From DASXUX01 sp036504595 (GTDB lineage Bacteria; Planctomycetota; SZUA-567; H5-PLA8): a stretch of DNA of 64,000 bases. The stretch's first letter is position 1. The number at the start of each line of letters is the position of its first letter. Positions 14,638-23,769 of this stretch are shown piece after piece. The translations under genes were made by a program, and so were the position numbers. The stretch covers positions 340,359-404,358 of the forward strand of contig DASXUX010000010.1 in the NCBI GenBank assembly GCA_036504595.1, written 5' to 3'. The notes beneath the pieces were generated by a model, which saw only the letters and a list, made by a program, of their open reading frames with translations, searched no databases and had not been told where the DNA came from.

Positions 14638-15603
14638 TCACTCCCGCGCCAACCCCCGAATTCCCTCCGCAATCTGTACCTGCGATGGGACCGCATAGGC
14701 CGCCAGCGCCGCGCTGAGAGGCGCGGTCACTTCCGGCGCGCAGAGCCGCCGGATCGGCGCGTCTAAGTCGTCAAAACCATGTTCGATAATACTCATCGCC
14801 AGTTCTGAGATAAACCCTGAGCGCCCCGGAGCGGCCGAACACAGCAGCACGCGCCCCGTCTTCCTCACTGATTCGAGCACCGTCGACAGATCAAGCGGCT
14901 TGAGCGAGCGCAGATCGATCATCTCCGCCTCGATGCCATCCGCCGCGACCTGCTCGCACGCGGCCAGCGCGGTCGGAGCCATCCGCCCATAGCTGATCAC
15001 GGTCAGGTCTTTGCCGCTGCGCCGCAATGCGGCGGAGCCCAGCGGGACCGGCTGCTCTTCAACCGGCGCCTGAGCCGGCGCGTTCTTCATCGCAGGGTGT
15101 TCCAGCAGCACCACCGGGTTTTCTTCGCGCAAGGCGGAGCGCAGCAGGCCGGCGGCGTCTTGAAGCGTCGCGGGCGCGGCGACCAGCACGCCCGGCGTAG
15201 CGGCCAGCCAGTTCTCCAGCGCCGGAGCAAAACTGGCGGCATTCGCGTCGGGCTCAAAGAAGCCAGCGCGGATCGTCAGAGCCACCGTCGCAGTGCCGCC
15301 CGAACAGTATCGTCGCGAGCCCGCATCGCTGGAAAGACGCCCCATAACCCCGGCCAGAGTGCTCATCGAACCGAGTTCCACCACCGCGCGGCATCCAGCC
15401 AGCACCGCACCCAAAGCCGCGCCGACAATCATGTCCGCCTGGCGCTCAAAACTTCGCACCCGCTGCTTGCCAAACTCTTTCAGCAGTCGCTCGGCCGATT
15501 CATCCTCTGCGAAGGCATCGGTAAAAATGACCATGCGCGGATTCGCTCGCATTTCGATCGCAAGCACCTCGCGGCGAACGTCGCTATAGGACTGCTGCGC
15601 CAT
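14638..15603 (-). CDS. 2-oxoacid dehydrogenase E1 beta-like (transketolase pyrimidine and C-terminal domains)
   Basis: A 321-residue protein with the layout of E1-beta subunits of pyruvate or branched-chain 2-oxoacid dehydrogenases. The N-terminal pyrimidine-binding domain has MRANPRMVIFTDAFAED, FERQADMIVGAALGAVLAG and GTATVALTIRAGF. The C-terminal transketolase-like domain begins near 195 with DLTVISYGRMAPTAL and IDLRSLKPLD. In the intact complex such subunits decarboxylate 2-oxoacids with thiamine diphosphate together with an alpha subunit. No E1-alpha, E2 or E3 gene is next to it, which is unusual, so the specific substrate is open. Confidence 0.75.
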   Translation of the reverse strand: MAQQSYSDVRREVLAIEMRANPRMVIFTDAFAEDESAERLLKEFGKQRVRSFERQADMIVGAALGAVLAGCRAVVELGSMSTLAGVMGRLSSDAGSRRYCSGGTATVALTIRAGFFEPDANAASFAPALENWLAATPGVLVAAPATLQDAAGLLRSALREENPVVLLEHPAMKNAPAQAPVEEQPVPLGSAALRRSGKDLTVISYGRMAPTALAACEQVAADGIEAEMIDLRSLKPLDLSTVLESVRKTGRVLLCSAAPGRSGFISELAMSIIEHGFDDLDAPIRRLCAPEVTAPLSAALAAYAVPSQVQIAEGIRGLARE

Positions 15604-15677
15604 TCAATACTCCCATCGCGGAAACTTTAAGCGTGACTTTCGCACGATACCGCAGTCGCAGCGCTTTTCAAACACTT

Positions 15678-15726
15678 GGTGGTCTGGTTGTCTGATAGTC
15701 GAGCGGTCTGGCATCTGGTCCTGGGC
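15678..15726. repeat. Degenerate GGTCTGG period-7 repeat
   Basis: Heptamer-like units GGTCTGG, TTGTCTG, ATAGTCG, then GGTCTGG, CATCTGG, TCCTGGG lie between the divergent E1-beta-like and glycosyltransferase genes. Confidence 0.7.
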
Positions 15727-15777
15727 CAGTGGCATAAGCATTGCAGTACAATGCTGAGATTCGGGAGGCTTCAGACC

Positions 15778-16731
15778 GTGCCGCCGACCTGCGACATTAC
15801 CGTCGTCATACCCGCCTACAATGCGTCCGAGTTCATTGTGGAAACGCTGGACAGCGTGCTGGCACAGACGCTCCCACCGGCCGAAATCATTGTCGTTGAC
15901 GATGCTTCAACCGATAGCACGGCCAGAATCCTTCGGTCTTACGGGAATGCAATCCGCGTCCTGCACACAGAGCAGAACAGCGGCACGGCATCTATTCCCA
16001 GGAACATTGGCCTCAGGGCCGCGCGCACCCACTTCGTTGCACCCTGTGACGCCGACGACCCGATGCTACCGCAGAAGATGGAACGTTACGCTGCGGCAAT
16101 GGCCATGCGCCCCGATCTGAAAGTGCTGTTCTCCGACTTCCGCGTTTTCGGAAGGCCCACCTCCCCGCGAGCGTCGCACTGCACGCTGCACGCCGGTTTC
16201 AAGACCCAGCTTCAGCCGGTGGGAGATAAACTTTACCTGCTGCCGCGCGCGGACGCGTTCAATGCACTGCTGCTGGAGAACTACATCGGCGCCAGCGCCA
16301 TGCTGTTGCATCGCGACGCGGTTCGAGCTGTCGGCGGCTACGACGAGACAATCCGGGCGGCCGAGGACATCGACCTCTCCCTGCGCCTGACCGAACATTT
16401 CGACTTCGGATTCATTGATGAAGTGCTCCAGAGCTATCGCCTCCATCCAGGCAGCTTGTCCAGCAACAAATTCCTCCATCACAAAGCGATTATGCGGGTG
16501 CTCTCGCGCTACACGCAGTGCCCGATCGCGCCGGAAGCACGACAGGGCTTGCGGAGGCAGCTCGCCGACCTCGAACTGGACCTCGCACACGACTGCGGCG
16601 AGATCGGCCGCCTCAGTGAAGGCCTCGCGCACTGGTGCCGCGCGCTGGTGTTGGGCGGCCCCCGCCGAACGCTGCTCTGGCCCGCCCGCCGGCTTGTTCG
16701 CGCTGCTGCGGCGAAGCTTGGGATTTGGTGA
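15778..16731 (+). CDS. Family 2 glycosyltransferase
   Basis: A 317-residue GT-A fold transferase. GTG 15778 is preferred because GGGAGG lies 9 nt before it and the translation begins directly at the domain (DITVVIPAYNASEF); ATG 15751 would add nine residues. Sugar-nucleotide binding motifs are IIVVDDASTDSTA and CDADDPMLP (DxD), with an acceptor-side AAEDIDLSLRL further on. The C-terminal 60 residues are basic. With the convergent GT2 gene and the flippase it forms a small cell-surface polysaccharide cluster. Confidence 0.88.
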   Translation: MPPTCDITVVIPAYNASEFIVETLDSVLAQTLPPAEIIVVDDASTDSTARILRSYGNAIRVLHTEQNSGTASIPRNIGLRAARTHFVAPCDADDPMLPQKMERYAAAMAMRPDLKVLFSDFRVFGRPTSPRASHCTLHAGFKTQLQPVGDKLYLLPRADAFNALLLENYIGASAMLLHRDAVRAVGGYDETIRAAEDIDLSLRLTEHFDFGFIDEVLQSYRLHPGSLSSNKFLHHKAIMRVLSRYTQCPIAPEARQGLRRQLADLELDLAHDCGEIGRLSEGLAHWCRALVLGGPRRTLLWPARRLVRAAAAKLGIW

Positions 16732-16752
16732 GTGGTACTTGGTGGGTGCGGC

Positions 16753-17766
16753 TTAGGCCCTCGACACCTGATCCGTGAGACGCCGGCTTGGGCGTTCGAT
16801 CGCCTTCGGCCGCAAGCGGCGGTAGACGGCTTTGACTGCGCTAAAAATGACCGGCCCCAGCAGCAGACGCACCTGAAACGCCAGACGGTTGAATCCGTGC
16901 TCCGCATTTCCGCGCGACAAAGGAATGGGAGAGTTCAGGAAAGAGCGCAGCAGGTGCCGCAATGCCGGCCACTTCGCGCCCGATTCGAAGTACGCCATTG
17001 CCGTGTCGTAGTGATAGTAGGCCTGAGCCCTGCGGCGTAGAGGCGCATACTCCGGGTGCGCCGCAAAAAAGTTTGCCAACACCACCGCATAATTCTCGGC
17101 CATGCGGCGGGCGCTGTTGATGCTTTGGCTGCCGTGCAGCCGGTACGCACTCAACACCTGGTTCACGCGCGCGGCGGGGGCCAGCAGGCTCAGTTTCAGC
17201 CACATCTCACGATCTTCGGCCAGCCGCCGGGCCGGATTGAACAAGCCCGCTTTCAGGAGCAGGTCTTTACGCGCCAGAGCGGTCGAAGTGCCGAACGGGA
17301 GTCCCTGGATAAAATCACGCGTTCCGAGGACAGTATACGGTTCCGCGCTTTCAGACGCCGGCGGCGTACTCAAGGCCAGCAGCGATCCGCCGTCCGCCGC
17401 GGGCCGCATGCTCAGCGTGCCGATCAGGCCAACGCACGGGTTTTCGTGCAAGCATTTCGACTGCATTTCCAGGCGAGTGGGAAACCAGACGTCGTCCGCG
17501 TCCAGAAATGCGACCCATTCGCCTGTCGCGCGGCGAATGCCCTCGTTGCGCGCCGCAGACGGCCCCTGATTCTTCTGTTGCAGGAAGACAACGCGCTCGC
17601 CATAGGCCGCAATGACTTCCGGCGTGTTGTCGGTCGAGCCGTCATCGACCACAATGACTTCGCATGGCGCCAGCGTCTGCCGGAACACCGACGCCAGCGC
17701 CTCCGGCAGAAATCGCCCGTAGTTAAAAGTCGGAACAACAACACTGATGCGCGGGACGTCGTTCAT
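16753..17766 (-). CDS. Family 2 glycosyltransferase
   Basis: A 337-residue GT-A protein: ISVVVPTFNYGRFL, VIVVDDGSTDNTPEV, GEWVAFLDADDVW (DxD) and LAEDREMWLKL give the donor- and acceptor-binding motifs. It probably adds a sugar to a lipid-linked or cell-surface glycan. It follows the flippase gene by 12 nt on the same strand. It converges with the other GT2 gene; the short gap has a GGTGGGTG-like repeat. Confidence 0.9.
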   Translation of the reverse strand: MNDVPRISVVVPTFNYGRFLPEALASVFRQTLAPCEVIVVDDGSTDNTPEVIAAYGERVVFLQQKNQGPSAARNEGIRRATGEWVAFLDADDVWFPTRLEMQSKCLHENPCVGLIGTLSMRPAADGGSLLALSTPPASESAEPYTVLGTRDFIQGLPFGTSTALARKDLLLKAGLFNPARRLAEDREMWLKLSLLAPAARVNQVLSAYRLHGSQSINSARRMAENYAVVLANFFAAHPEYAPLRRRAQAYYHYDTAMAYFESGAKWPALRHLLRSFLNSPIPLSRGNAEHGFNRLAFQVRLLLGPVIFSAVKAVYRRLRPKAIERPSRRLTDQVSRA

Positions 17767-17778
17767 GCGCGATCTACC

Positions 17779-19392
17779 CTAGAGCGCCGGGTCGGTTTCT
17801 CTCCGCCGCCAAATCCGTCCAATGATCTGGCGCACCTCCGGAACAGTGCTGTATGAAAGAAGGACGAACACCAGCGTGCTCATGAAGCATCCTATGAACA
17901 GTTCGATGAAACTCTGGTATTGGATGAATGCAAAACCGCACGACAAACCGGCGTAGATCAACCCCAGCAGAAGGATCGGCGCGTGCATTCCCCAGTAACT
18001 GGTCAGCGGCAGTTTCGCGTCACGGCGCATCACCAGCGCCAGTCCCAGACTGCGGAACAGCAGCATGGGAATCGTCATCCCCAGGCACACGCCAAAGATC
18101 CCCAGATGCGGCACCAGCAGGAAACTCAGGGAGATGTTGCAGATAGCTTCCAGGACAGTGACGATCATCTGCCCCTTCATCCGGCCTAAACCAGACAGCA
18201 ATCCGCCGGAGGGTCCGGCCAGCAGCGCGACAAAGTAGCCGGGGACCGCCAACAGCATGACGGCGTAACTTTCCCCGACCCATGGTTTGCCAATCCACAG
18301 CCGCAGGAACGGAAGTCCGAACACAGCCAGATTCACCATACCGAAGACGCTCAACAGCCCCGTCCAGCGGTTGGCTTTGCGAAACAACGCCCAGAGTTCC
18401 TCCGTCTTTCCTGCTTCGGACAAGCCGCTGAAGCGCGGAATGAACACCGACCAGACGACGCCAATAGTGCTGCACATCAGCACCAGCAATCGCACGCCAA
18501 TGCCAAAAATCGAAATCTGCTCCGGCGAATCCGGCGCGTTGTACGCAATGATCCCCGCGTTGATCTGAAAGCGGATCACGTCGGCCAGCGAGATCAGGAA
18601 CACCGCGCTGCTGTACGTCGCCAGATTGAACGCCATTTTCTTGCTGGCCAGCCACGGCTTGGGCGTGGTCAACCATGGACACAGCTTCAGGCTGAAGACG
18701 AGCACGGTTCCGTTGCGCACAACGCTCTCGGCAAAGGTAACCAGGCTCAGGTTCCAGACAGACATGCCGATATGCGCCAGGTACAGCACCAGCGCCAGCT
18801 TGAAAATCATGTACGTGACGGCTTCAATTCCGTCATAGACGAAAAACATGGATCGTCCACGCAAGCTCGCCGCATACGGCCGTCCGCAAAGATCCAGTGC
18901 CAGCCCGCCACCCAACAGCATGATCACGCCTGCCATGCCGCTCATCGCCGCCGGATAAAGCCACGGCAGCAAAAGCGCCAGAAAAGCGGTGGCCGCCAGC
19001 GCAAGCACCGTCGAACCCCCAAAGATGGCGACGCTGGTATGAAAGACCTGCGTCAAACGGGCCTGATCGCCGCTTTCGTAGTAGGCCGCGCTGTAGCGCA
19101 TGCAGCCTGAACTCATCCCCATGTCCAGCACGCGCATTTGTCCAATAAAGCTGAGCACCAGCAGCCAGACGCCGTACTGCCGGTCGCCGAGCGCATGAAG
19201 AATCGCGGGGGTGACCACAAACGAGCCAATCACCAGGATGATATTGCTCGTCCACGACACCCCGATGTTCAATGTGGGAAGGTAGCGTTGTAGTCGCGGC
19301 TGCTTTTCCGAGAAGCGGCGCGGCGGCGCCTTGTTCTCCAGAACCTGCTCCAGTTCATGCTTCGTCGTAGTCTTGATGGGAATCTCGCTCAT
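17779..19392 (-). CDS. Polysaccharide flippase (Wzx/MATE-like)
   Basis: A 537-residue protein with about 12-14 transmembrane helices. ATG 19392 (MSEIPIK) is preferred over an earlier frame extension of low-quality basic sequence. The soluble lead is about 50 residues, then the first helix pair (NIILVIGSFVVTPAIL, YGVWLLVLSFIGQM) matches the polysaccharide biosynthesis/MATE superfamily. The role would be flipping an undecaprenyl-linked glycan across the inner membrane. It is transcribed just before a GT2 gene. Confidence 0.85.
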   Translation of the reverse strand: MSEIPIKTTTKHELEQVLENKAPPRRFSEKQPRLQRYLPTLNIGVSWTSNIILVIGSFVVTPAILHALGDRQYGVWLLVLSFIGQMRVLDMGMSSGCMRYSAAYYESGDQARLTQVFHTSVAIFGGSTVLALAATAFLALLLPWLYPAAMSGMAGVIMLLGGGLALDLCGRPYAASLRGRSMFFVYDGIEAVTYMIFKLALVLYLAHIGMSVWNLSLVTFAESVVRNGTVLVFSLKLCPWLTTPKPWLASKKMAFNLATYSSAVFLISLADVIRFQINAGIIAYNAPDSPEQISIFGIGVRLLVLMCSTIGVVWSVFIPRFSGLSEAGKTEELWALFRKANRWTGLLSVFGMVNLAVFGLPFLRLWIGKPWVGESYAVMLLAVPGYFVALLAGPSGGLLSGLGRMKGQMIVTVLEAICNISLSFLLVPHLGIFGVCLGMTIPMLLFRSLGLALVMRRDAKLPLTSYWGMHAPILLLGLIYAGLSCGFAFIQYQSFIELFIGCFMSTLVFVLLSYSTVPEVRQIIGRIWRRRETDPAL

Positions 19393-19517
19393 TCGTAAGC
19401 CGGAAGCTTCAGGATCCGGCCGTGGATGATGATGTCGCCGCTCCGCCTCCACGTTCGCCAAAACGGCAACTGACAACCGCAACACTGCGCAGCCCAAAGG
19501 TAGAAATCCGCGTGCCA

Positions 19518-19660
19518 CGTGTGGCACGGGCAGGCCACACCGCGGCTTCTTGCGGTGTGGATTGCCCGTGTGGCCAAGACACGGGCAATCCGCGCCGCGA
19601 ACAGCCGTCGGTCCCTAATACTGACGTACCCTACGCGGCGCGGCCTGCCCGTGCCACACG
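19518..19660. repeat. 143-bp hairpin element with 19-bp terminal inverted repeats
   Basis: The ends are perfect inverted copies (19518-19536 and 19642-19660, CGTGTGGCACGGG at the outer side). Inside are two perfect hairpins: CCACACCGC/GCGGTGTGG (19535-19560) and ATTGCCCGTGT/ACACGGGCAAT (19561-19589). No reading frame is carried. It looks like a non-autonomous mobile element. Confidence 0.75.
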
Positions 19661-19698
19661 GCACCTTTCTTTTCTCATATTGATTCAGAGCCGCGTTT

Positions 19699-19715
19699 GC
19701 CTTAAAAAATAAGGC
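19699..19715. promoter_or_regulatory. Dyad upstream of the Lrp gene
   Basis: GCCTTA and TAAGGC flank AAAAA, about 52 nt before the lrp start. It could be an operator for autoregulation by the Lrp protein; this is inferred from its symmetry and position. Confidence 0.35.
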
Positions 19716-19766
19716 GAGAAAACGTTAAATGTATCGCTGCGCTAGGCTCAACAGAAGGATTGCACA

Positions 19767-20234
19767 ATGGACGCCATCGATCTGAAGATTCTCGATATTC
19801 TCCAAAAGGACGGCCGAACCAGTCACTCCGAATTGGCCAAAACGGTGGGCCTGTCTGCTCCTTCAGTCGGTGAGCGCGTCAAGAAGTTGGAAGCCTCGGG
19901 GATCATCCGCCGCTATGTTGCCCTGCTGGATCCCGCGAAGGTGAACCGGCCCATTACCGCGACCATTGCGGTATCGTTGGACAAGCCCATACACGCCAAG
20001 GCGTTCTTGCAGAGAATCCAGGAACTGGAGGACGTACTGGAATGCCATCACGTCACCGGCGAGATGGACTACCTGCTCAAAGTGCGTACCCGCTCGACCA
20101 GCGCTCTTGAAGCACTTATCTCCGGAGACCTTCGTCCCCTCGAAGGCGTCGTGCACACACGCACCAGCGTCGTGCTAAGCTCCCCCAAAGAGGAGACCCG
20201 GTTGGGGTTGACGCTGGATGACTTGTCCCGCTAA
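19767..20234 (+). CDS. Lrp/AsnC family transcriptional regulator
   Basis: A 155-residue protein of normal family length. The winged HTH is residues 1-60 (DLKILDILQKDGRTSHSELAKTV, then SAPSVGERVKKLEASG). The RAM ligand-binding domain follows (VLECHHVTGEMDYLLKV). It probably responds to an amino acid and regulates metabolism or its own gene. ATG 19767 begins MDAIDLK, as in other family members. Peptide deformylase follows 90 nt later. Confidence 0.92.
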   Translation: MDAIDLKILDILQKDGRTSHSELAKTVGLSAPSVGERVKKLEASGIIRRYVALLDPAKVNRPITATIAVSLDKPIHAKAFLQRIQELEDVLECHHVTGEMDYLLKVRTRSTSALEALISGDLRPLEGVVHTRTSVVLSSPKEETRLGLTLDDLSR

Positions 20235-20323
20235 AATACATTAACAGAAGGGATCGCGGTTCAGGGTTCGGGGTTGGCGATCCAGGAAACCACGAACCAG
20301 AACATCCGCTCTAAAGGAATTTC

Positions 20324-20932
20324 ATGACTCAGACCGAACAGACGCTGCTTCTGGAAATCGTCCATTATCCAGACCCGTTCCTGACGAGGCGCTGCCGTGC
20401 GATTACCGCCGAGGAGTTTAAGGCTGGCAAGGTTACTCTCACCGCCAAGGAAGCAGCTCCCGGGCAAGCGCTGGAATGGACGCTCACCGACCTGGTCGAT
20501 CGTATGATGGCCACGATGTATGCCAGTCAAGGCATCGGACTGGCCGCGCCGCAAGTCGGCATCGGTCTGCGCCTGTTCGTCATGGACATTTCTAAGGACC
20601 ACAGCGGCGCCCAAGCGATCTTCAACCCGATCCTCACCGATAAGCGCGGCACAGTCGTCGAAGAGGAAGGCTGCCTGTCACTGCCGGATATCCGCGCCAA
20701 AGTGAAGCGTTTTCTGCGCGTGCACATCAATGGCGTCAACGTGAGAGGCGAGCCGTTCGATGCCGAAGCCGCCGAACTGCCCGCGCGCGTCTGCCAGCAT
20801 GAAATCGATCATCTCGACGGCGTGCTCTTCATCAATAAGCTGGGAATGACGAGTAAACTGATGATCCGCAAACAGCTCATCGAACTCGAAGAAGACTTTG
20901 AACTCAAAAACAGAAAAAATCCGAAGCTCTAG
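20324..20932 (+). CDS. def: Peptide deformylase
   Basis: A 202-residue metalloenzyme that removes the formyl group from nascent proteins. All three motifs are present: GIGLAAPQVG, EGCLSLP (metal-binding Cys) and QHEIDHLDG (two metal-binding His and catalytic Glu). The segment between MRRC and the first motif is about 25 residues longer than in short PDFs, with a lysine-rich EFKAGKVTLTAKEA. A GGTTCAG-like repeat precedes the gene and a long inverted repeat follows. Confidence 0.95.
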   Translation: MTQTEQTLLLEIVHYPDPFLTRRCRAITAEEFKAGKVTLTAKEAAPGQALEWTLTDLVDRMMATMYASQGIGLAAPQVGIGLRLFVMDISKDHSGAQAIFNPILTDKRGTVVEEEGCLSLPDIRAKVKRFLRVHINGVNVRGEPFDAEAAELPARVCQHEIDHLDGVLFINKLGMTSKLMIRKQLIELEEDFELKNRKNPKL

Positions 20933-20933
20933 A

Positions 20934-21062
20934 TTCGAAAGAAACAGAAAAGGAATAAACGGATAAACGACTAACCGGAGCCGTGTGCCTCGGTTTGCTG
21001 TTTCGTTGTTTGTCTCTTTTGCTGTTTCTTTCGAGTTTCGAATTTCGAATTTCGGATTTCGC
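20934..21062. repeat. Long imperfect inverted repeat plus TTTCGAA period-7 array
   Basis: Directly after def, an A-rich arm (TTCGAAAGAAACAG then GGATAAACG) pairs with a T-rich arm (CGTTGTTTG then CTGTTTCTTTCGA) over about 100 nt. Heptamers TTTCGAG, TTTCGAA, TTTCGAA, TTTCGGA follow at 21029-21056. It separates two convergent genes and might end transcription. Confidence 0.75.
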
Positions 21063-21065
21063 TGC

Positions 21066-22343
21066 TCAACCTTTTTCCGCCGGCATCATCGCAAATTGCT
21101 GCGCCAGCTTCGACATCTCCTGGCAAAGCTGTCCAAGCTGCTCTTTGCTGGTGGAAGCGTTCAACGCGGAAAGCCTTTCGAAGAGCACCTGCTCATATTC
21201 CGCGCGTCGAGTCACTCGCGCGCCGGCAGCATCCGCGGCCCGCATCGCCGCCGTGAATGCCGAATCGTCCACCAACTCCCGCGCCGCGCCAACGCCCGGG
21301 AACAGTGGCACGGGCAGATTGAGCAGTGGGGTGCCGATTGTCACCAACGCATAGCTCGGATGACCGCCCGCGCCAAGCACGCACAGCATCGACGCCCGGG
21401 TGTCATTGTCGCACACACCCTTCTCTCCCCCAGCCTTGCGGTCGATGCGCGATACTTCCACCAGCCGGCGCAGTGTCGGCGTGCCGTTCGACAGGTACTC
21501 GCGAATGCAGCGCTGCCGGAATGGTTCCACGGTGGTTTGCAGCGTCTTGCTGAGCTGAAACTTGTTCGTGGTGATAATGAAGCCTTCTGGCGCGTGATGA
21601 TACATGAAGCGCGTGGCGCTCGCCTCCAGGAGCATGACCTCGCCCGTGCTGTCCGCGAACAGGTAGCACACGCCGCGCTTGTCGGGGGTCGTTGGCCCCA
21701 TGCGCTTTTGAAGCGCTTCGAATTCAGCCATCGCCTGCTCGCAGCTCGTCGCTCGTTCGCAGATCTGGCGCAGCACCAAGGTCGGGGTCAGCGGTGTGGC
21801 CGTGTGATCTTCCACCGGCGGGCCGATGTGGAAGCTTCCCGCAAGGCCGGCTTCATTGACGAATGCCTTGACCCCCAGGTCGCCCAGTTCGCAAAGCCCG
21901 ATGTACGCCAACGTTCCCGGAGATGCCGCGCGGCTGATCACATGATGGACGATGTCAGGGCCGTCGCAGTTCTCCATGAACATCGCGCCGATCGCCGCGC
22001 CATTGACCGAAGTCGCGACGCTGGTGGAATCGTTCGCCCGTTTTGGCAGCAAGGCCGGCTGCACCGTTTCCGGCGGCGAAGTAATAGCCAGAAACGTCGC
22101 GGTCGGGACCTGAGCCGCTCCGGCCAGCGCACGCGCCTCGGTTAGCCATTCCTGTCCGAGTACGTTAAGCGTCGTCGTCAGTTGCCGCGCACGATCCGGC
22201 AGTTCCATCGGCCCCAAGCGGCTTTTATCGCAAAGCGCCTTAAAGTCTGCGACGCGCTTGCGGATTGGTTCTTTTTGGCTGAGACCCAGTAGTCCACCGC
22301 GAGCAGCAGGTGCACCTTGTAAGATAATCAGTTCATCACCCAT
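21066..22343 (-). CDS. C45-like Ntn hydrolase/acyltransferase-like protein
   Basis: A 425-residue protein from ATG 22343 (MGDELIILQG), which has GAGGTG upstream. The order of motifs resembles the peptidase C45 / acyl-CoA:6-APA acyltransferase family: a central DSTSVATSVNGAAIGAMF segment where autoprocessing would occur, GTLAYIGLCELGD, FVNEAGLAGSF, VCYLFADSTGEVMLLEAS and FIITTNKFQLS. Family members usually use cysteine at the processing site (GCTS); here the aligned position reads DSTS, so the nucleophile would be Ser or Thr, or the protein may be inactive. The substrate is unknown. Confidence 0.55.
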   Translation of the reverse strand: MGDELIILQGAPAARGGLLGLSQKEPIRKRVADFKALCDKSRLGPMELPDRARQLTTTLNVLGQEWLTEARALAGAAQVPTATFLAITSPPETVQPALLPKRANDSTSVATSVNGAAIGAMFMENCDGPDIVHHVISRAASPGTLAYIGLCELGDLGVKAFVNEAGLAGSFHIGPPVEDHTATPLTPTLVLRQICERATSCEQAMAEFEALQKRMGPTTPDKRGVCYLFADSTGEVMLLEASATRFMYHHAPEGFIITTNKFQLSKTLQTTVEPFRQRCIREYLSNGTPTLRRLVEVSRIDRKAGGEKGVCDNDTRASMLCVLGAGGHPSYALVTIGTPLLNLPVPLFPGVGAARELVDDSAFTAAMRAADAAGARVTRRAEYEQVLFERLSALNASTSKEQLGQLCQEMSKLAQQFAMMPAEKG

Positions 22344-22481
22344 GTTAGCCCGTGCACCTCGCCGCAGTGGACCCCCGCATTTTAGGCCCTGCGATGCGTT
22401 TTGCAGCGGAATTTCTAAAAAGGTGCGTTGGTCAGAGGACGGCACGTATTACGATGTATTTATTGGGCAGCGGAACCCTTC

Positions 22482-23117
22482 GTGAACACCAACCACGACT
22501 CACCCAGATCCATTTGGCTCGCCCGCCACGGCAACCGCATCGATTTTATCGACAGCACGTGGCGCGAACGCGCCGAACGTCCGCACGACCCGCCCCTTTC
22601 CCCGGACGGCATTATCCAGGCAAGAAAGCTCGGCTTGCGTCTGAAGAGCGCCGGATTGAATCACATCTTCTCTTCTCCGTTTCTTCGAACGGTCCAAACC
22701 GCCGTGCAAGTCGCAGAAGCCACCGGTCTGCCAGTGAAACTCGAAAAAGGGCTGGGCGAATTCCTCAATCCAATCTGGTTCCCAACGGCGCCGAAATTGT
22801 TAAGCGTCGATGAGCTGGCGCGGCAGTTTCCCTGCATCGATACGCGGTACGTCTCGCGCGGCGACGCCGTTTATCCCGAGCACGATGAAATCAACGACTG
22901 CTGGCCGCGCGCCGCTCAAACCGCGCGCCGTCTGGTGCAGCAGTTCCCCGGCAATCTGTTGCTGGTCGGCCACGGAGCCACCGTCGCGGGCGCCACCTAC
23001 GGCCTGGTCGAAGGCTACCCTGAACTCCACTGCGGGCTGTGCTGTTTGATTCAGATCGAGCTACGCGATGGCAAAGGAAAGCTCGTCCTCAACGGCGACG
23101 ATTGCCACTTGCGCTGA
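22482..23117 (+). CDS. Histidine phosphatase family protein
   Basis: A 211-residue member of the phosphoglycerate-mutase/acid-phosphatase branch. The catalytic RHG is in LARHGNRIDF and the second histidine in LLVGHGATVAGATYG; LSPDGIIQARKLG and IFSSPFLRTVQTA are also typical. GTG 22482 is preferred because it places RHG 16 residues from the start as usual; upstream starts would add unrelated residues. It could act on phosphosugars or proteins. It overlaps the convergent membrane-protein gene by 29 nt. Confidence 0.82.
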   Translation: MNTNHDSPRSIWLARHGNRIDFIDSTWRERAERPHDPPLSPDGIIQARKLGLRLKSAGLNHIFSSPFLRTVQTAVQVAEATGLPVKLEKGLGEFLNPIWFPTAPKLLSVDELARQFPCIDTRYVSRGDAVYPEHDEINDCWPRAAQTARRLVQQFPGNLLLVGHGATVAGATYGLVEGYPELHCGLCCLIQIELRDGKGKLVLNGDDCHLR

Positions 23118-23637
23118 CGCGGCGCGCGAACACGCTGGCGCACTTCGCCTTTTCGCACCGCTTCTCCAGTTTCCATCCCACCCAGAACGGCGCCGACCCG
23201 CCGCAGCATATCAATAACCACCACGGCGCGAACTCACCGAATACGACGAGAAGGATCTGAAAGGGCAGTGCGACCAAACAGAACATGCTCGGGATCACCA
23301 TCCATCCTAGCGCCAGCAGTCCCAACCGGCGCCACGAACGCTGTTCACCCAGTCTCCCCGCCAGAGACAGACCCCACACCGCACCGCCGAACAGGAACAC
23401 AGCAAAGAACAACCCAAACGCTACGGCCCTCTCAATCTCGACGCGCGATAGAAAAAACGAGTGCTGCATCTGAGCGGCACGCAGACAGAGACCCACAGGC
23501 ATCGTGGAGATAACCAAGGTCAGCAGGAACTCCAGCGTGCGCGCCTGTACGCTGGCGTAGAGCCGCGTGATAAGGAACACCAGCATCGGCAACTGCACTA
23601 TTATGGCAATAACCATCGCCGGTTCATCCTGGTCCAT
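23089..23637 (-). CDS. Hypothetical membrane protein
   Basis: A 182-residue protein with about four hydrophobic segments (VIAIIVQLPMLVFLI; LEFLLTLVISTMPVGL; AVAFGLFFAVFLFGGAVWGL; PFQILLVVFGEF then WWLLICCGG) and a basic tail. ATG 23637 was chosen; a GTG two codons earlier is possible. It converges with and overlaps the phosphatase gene by 29 nt. No family is recognised. Confidence 0.5.
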   Translation of the reverse strand: MDQDEPAMVIAIIVQLPMLVFLITRLYASVQARTLEFLLTLVISTMPVGLCLRAAQMQHSFFLSRVEIERAVAFGLFFAVFLFGGAVWGLSLAGRLGEQRSWRRLGLLALGWMVIPSMFCLVALPFQILLVVFGEFAPWWLLICCGGSAPFWVGWKLEKRCEKAKCASVFARRVSASGNRRR

Positions 23638-23769
23638 GAACACACTATAGCTCGTGCACGGGAGTGCTCAAAACCTGCAAAAATCTTTTTATCTTTAGAA
23701 GGGGCAACGCCCACGAACGTATATAGAATAGCAACGGGCCTTTTTTTTGTCTGGATATTGGGATCGCAC

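Larger units (their letters stand above)
19393..19766. other. Gap between divergent flippase and Lrp genes
   Basis: It holds the 143-bp hairpin element (19518-19660) and a dyad near the lrp start. No gene is seen in 19393-19517. Confidence 0.6.
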
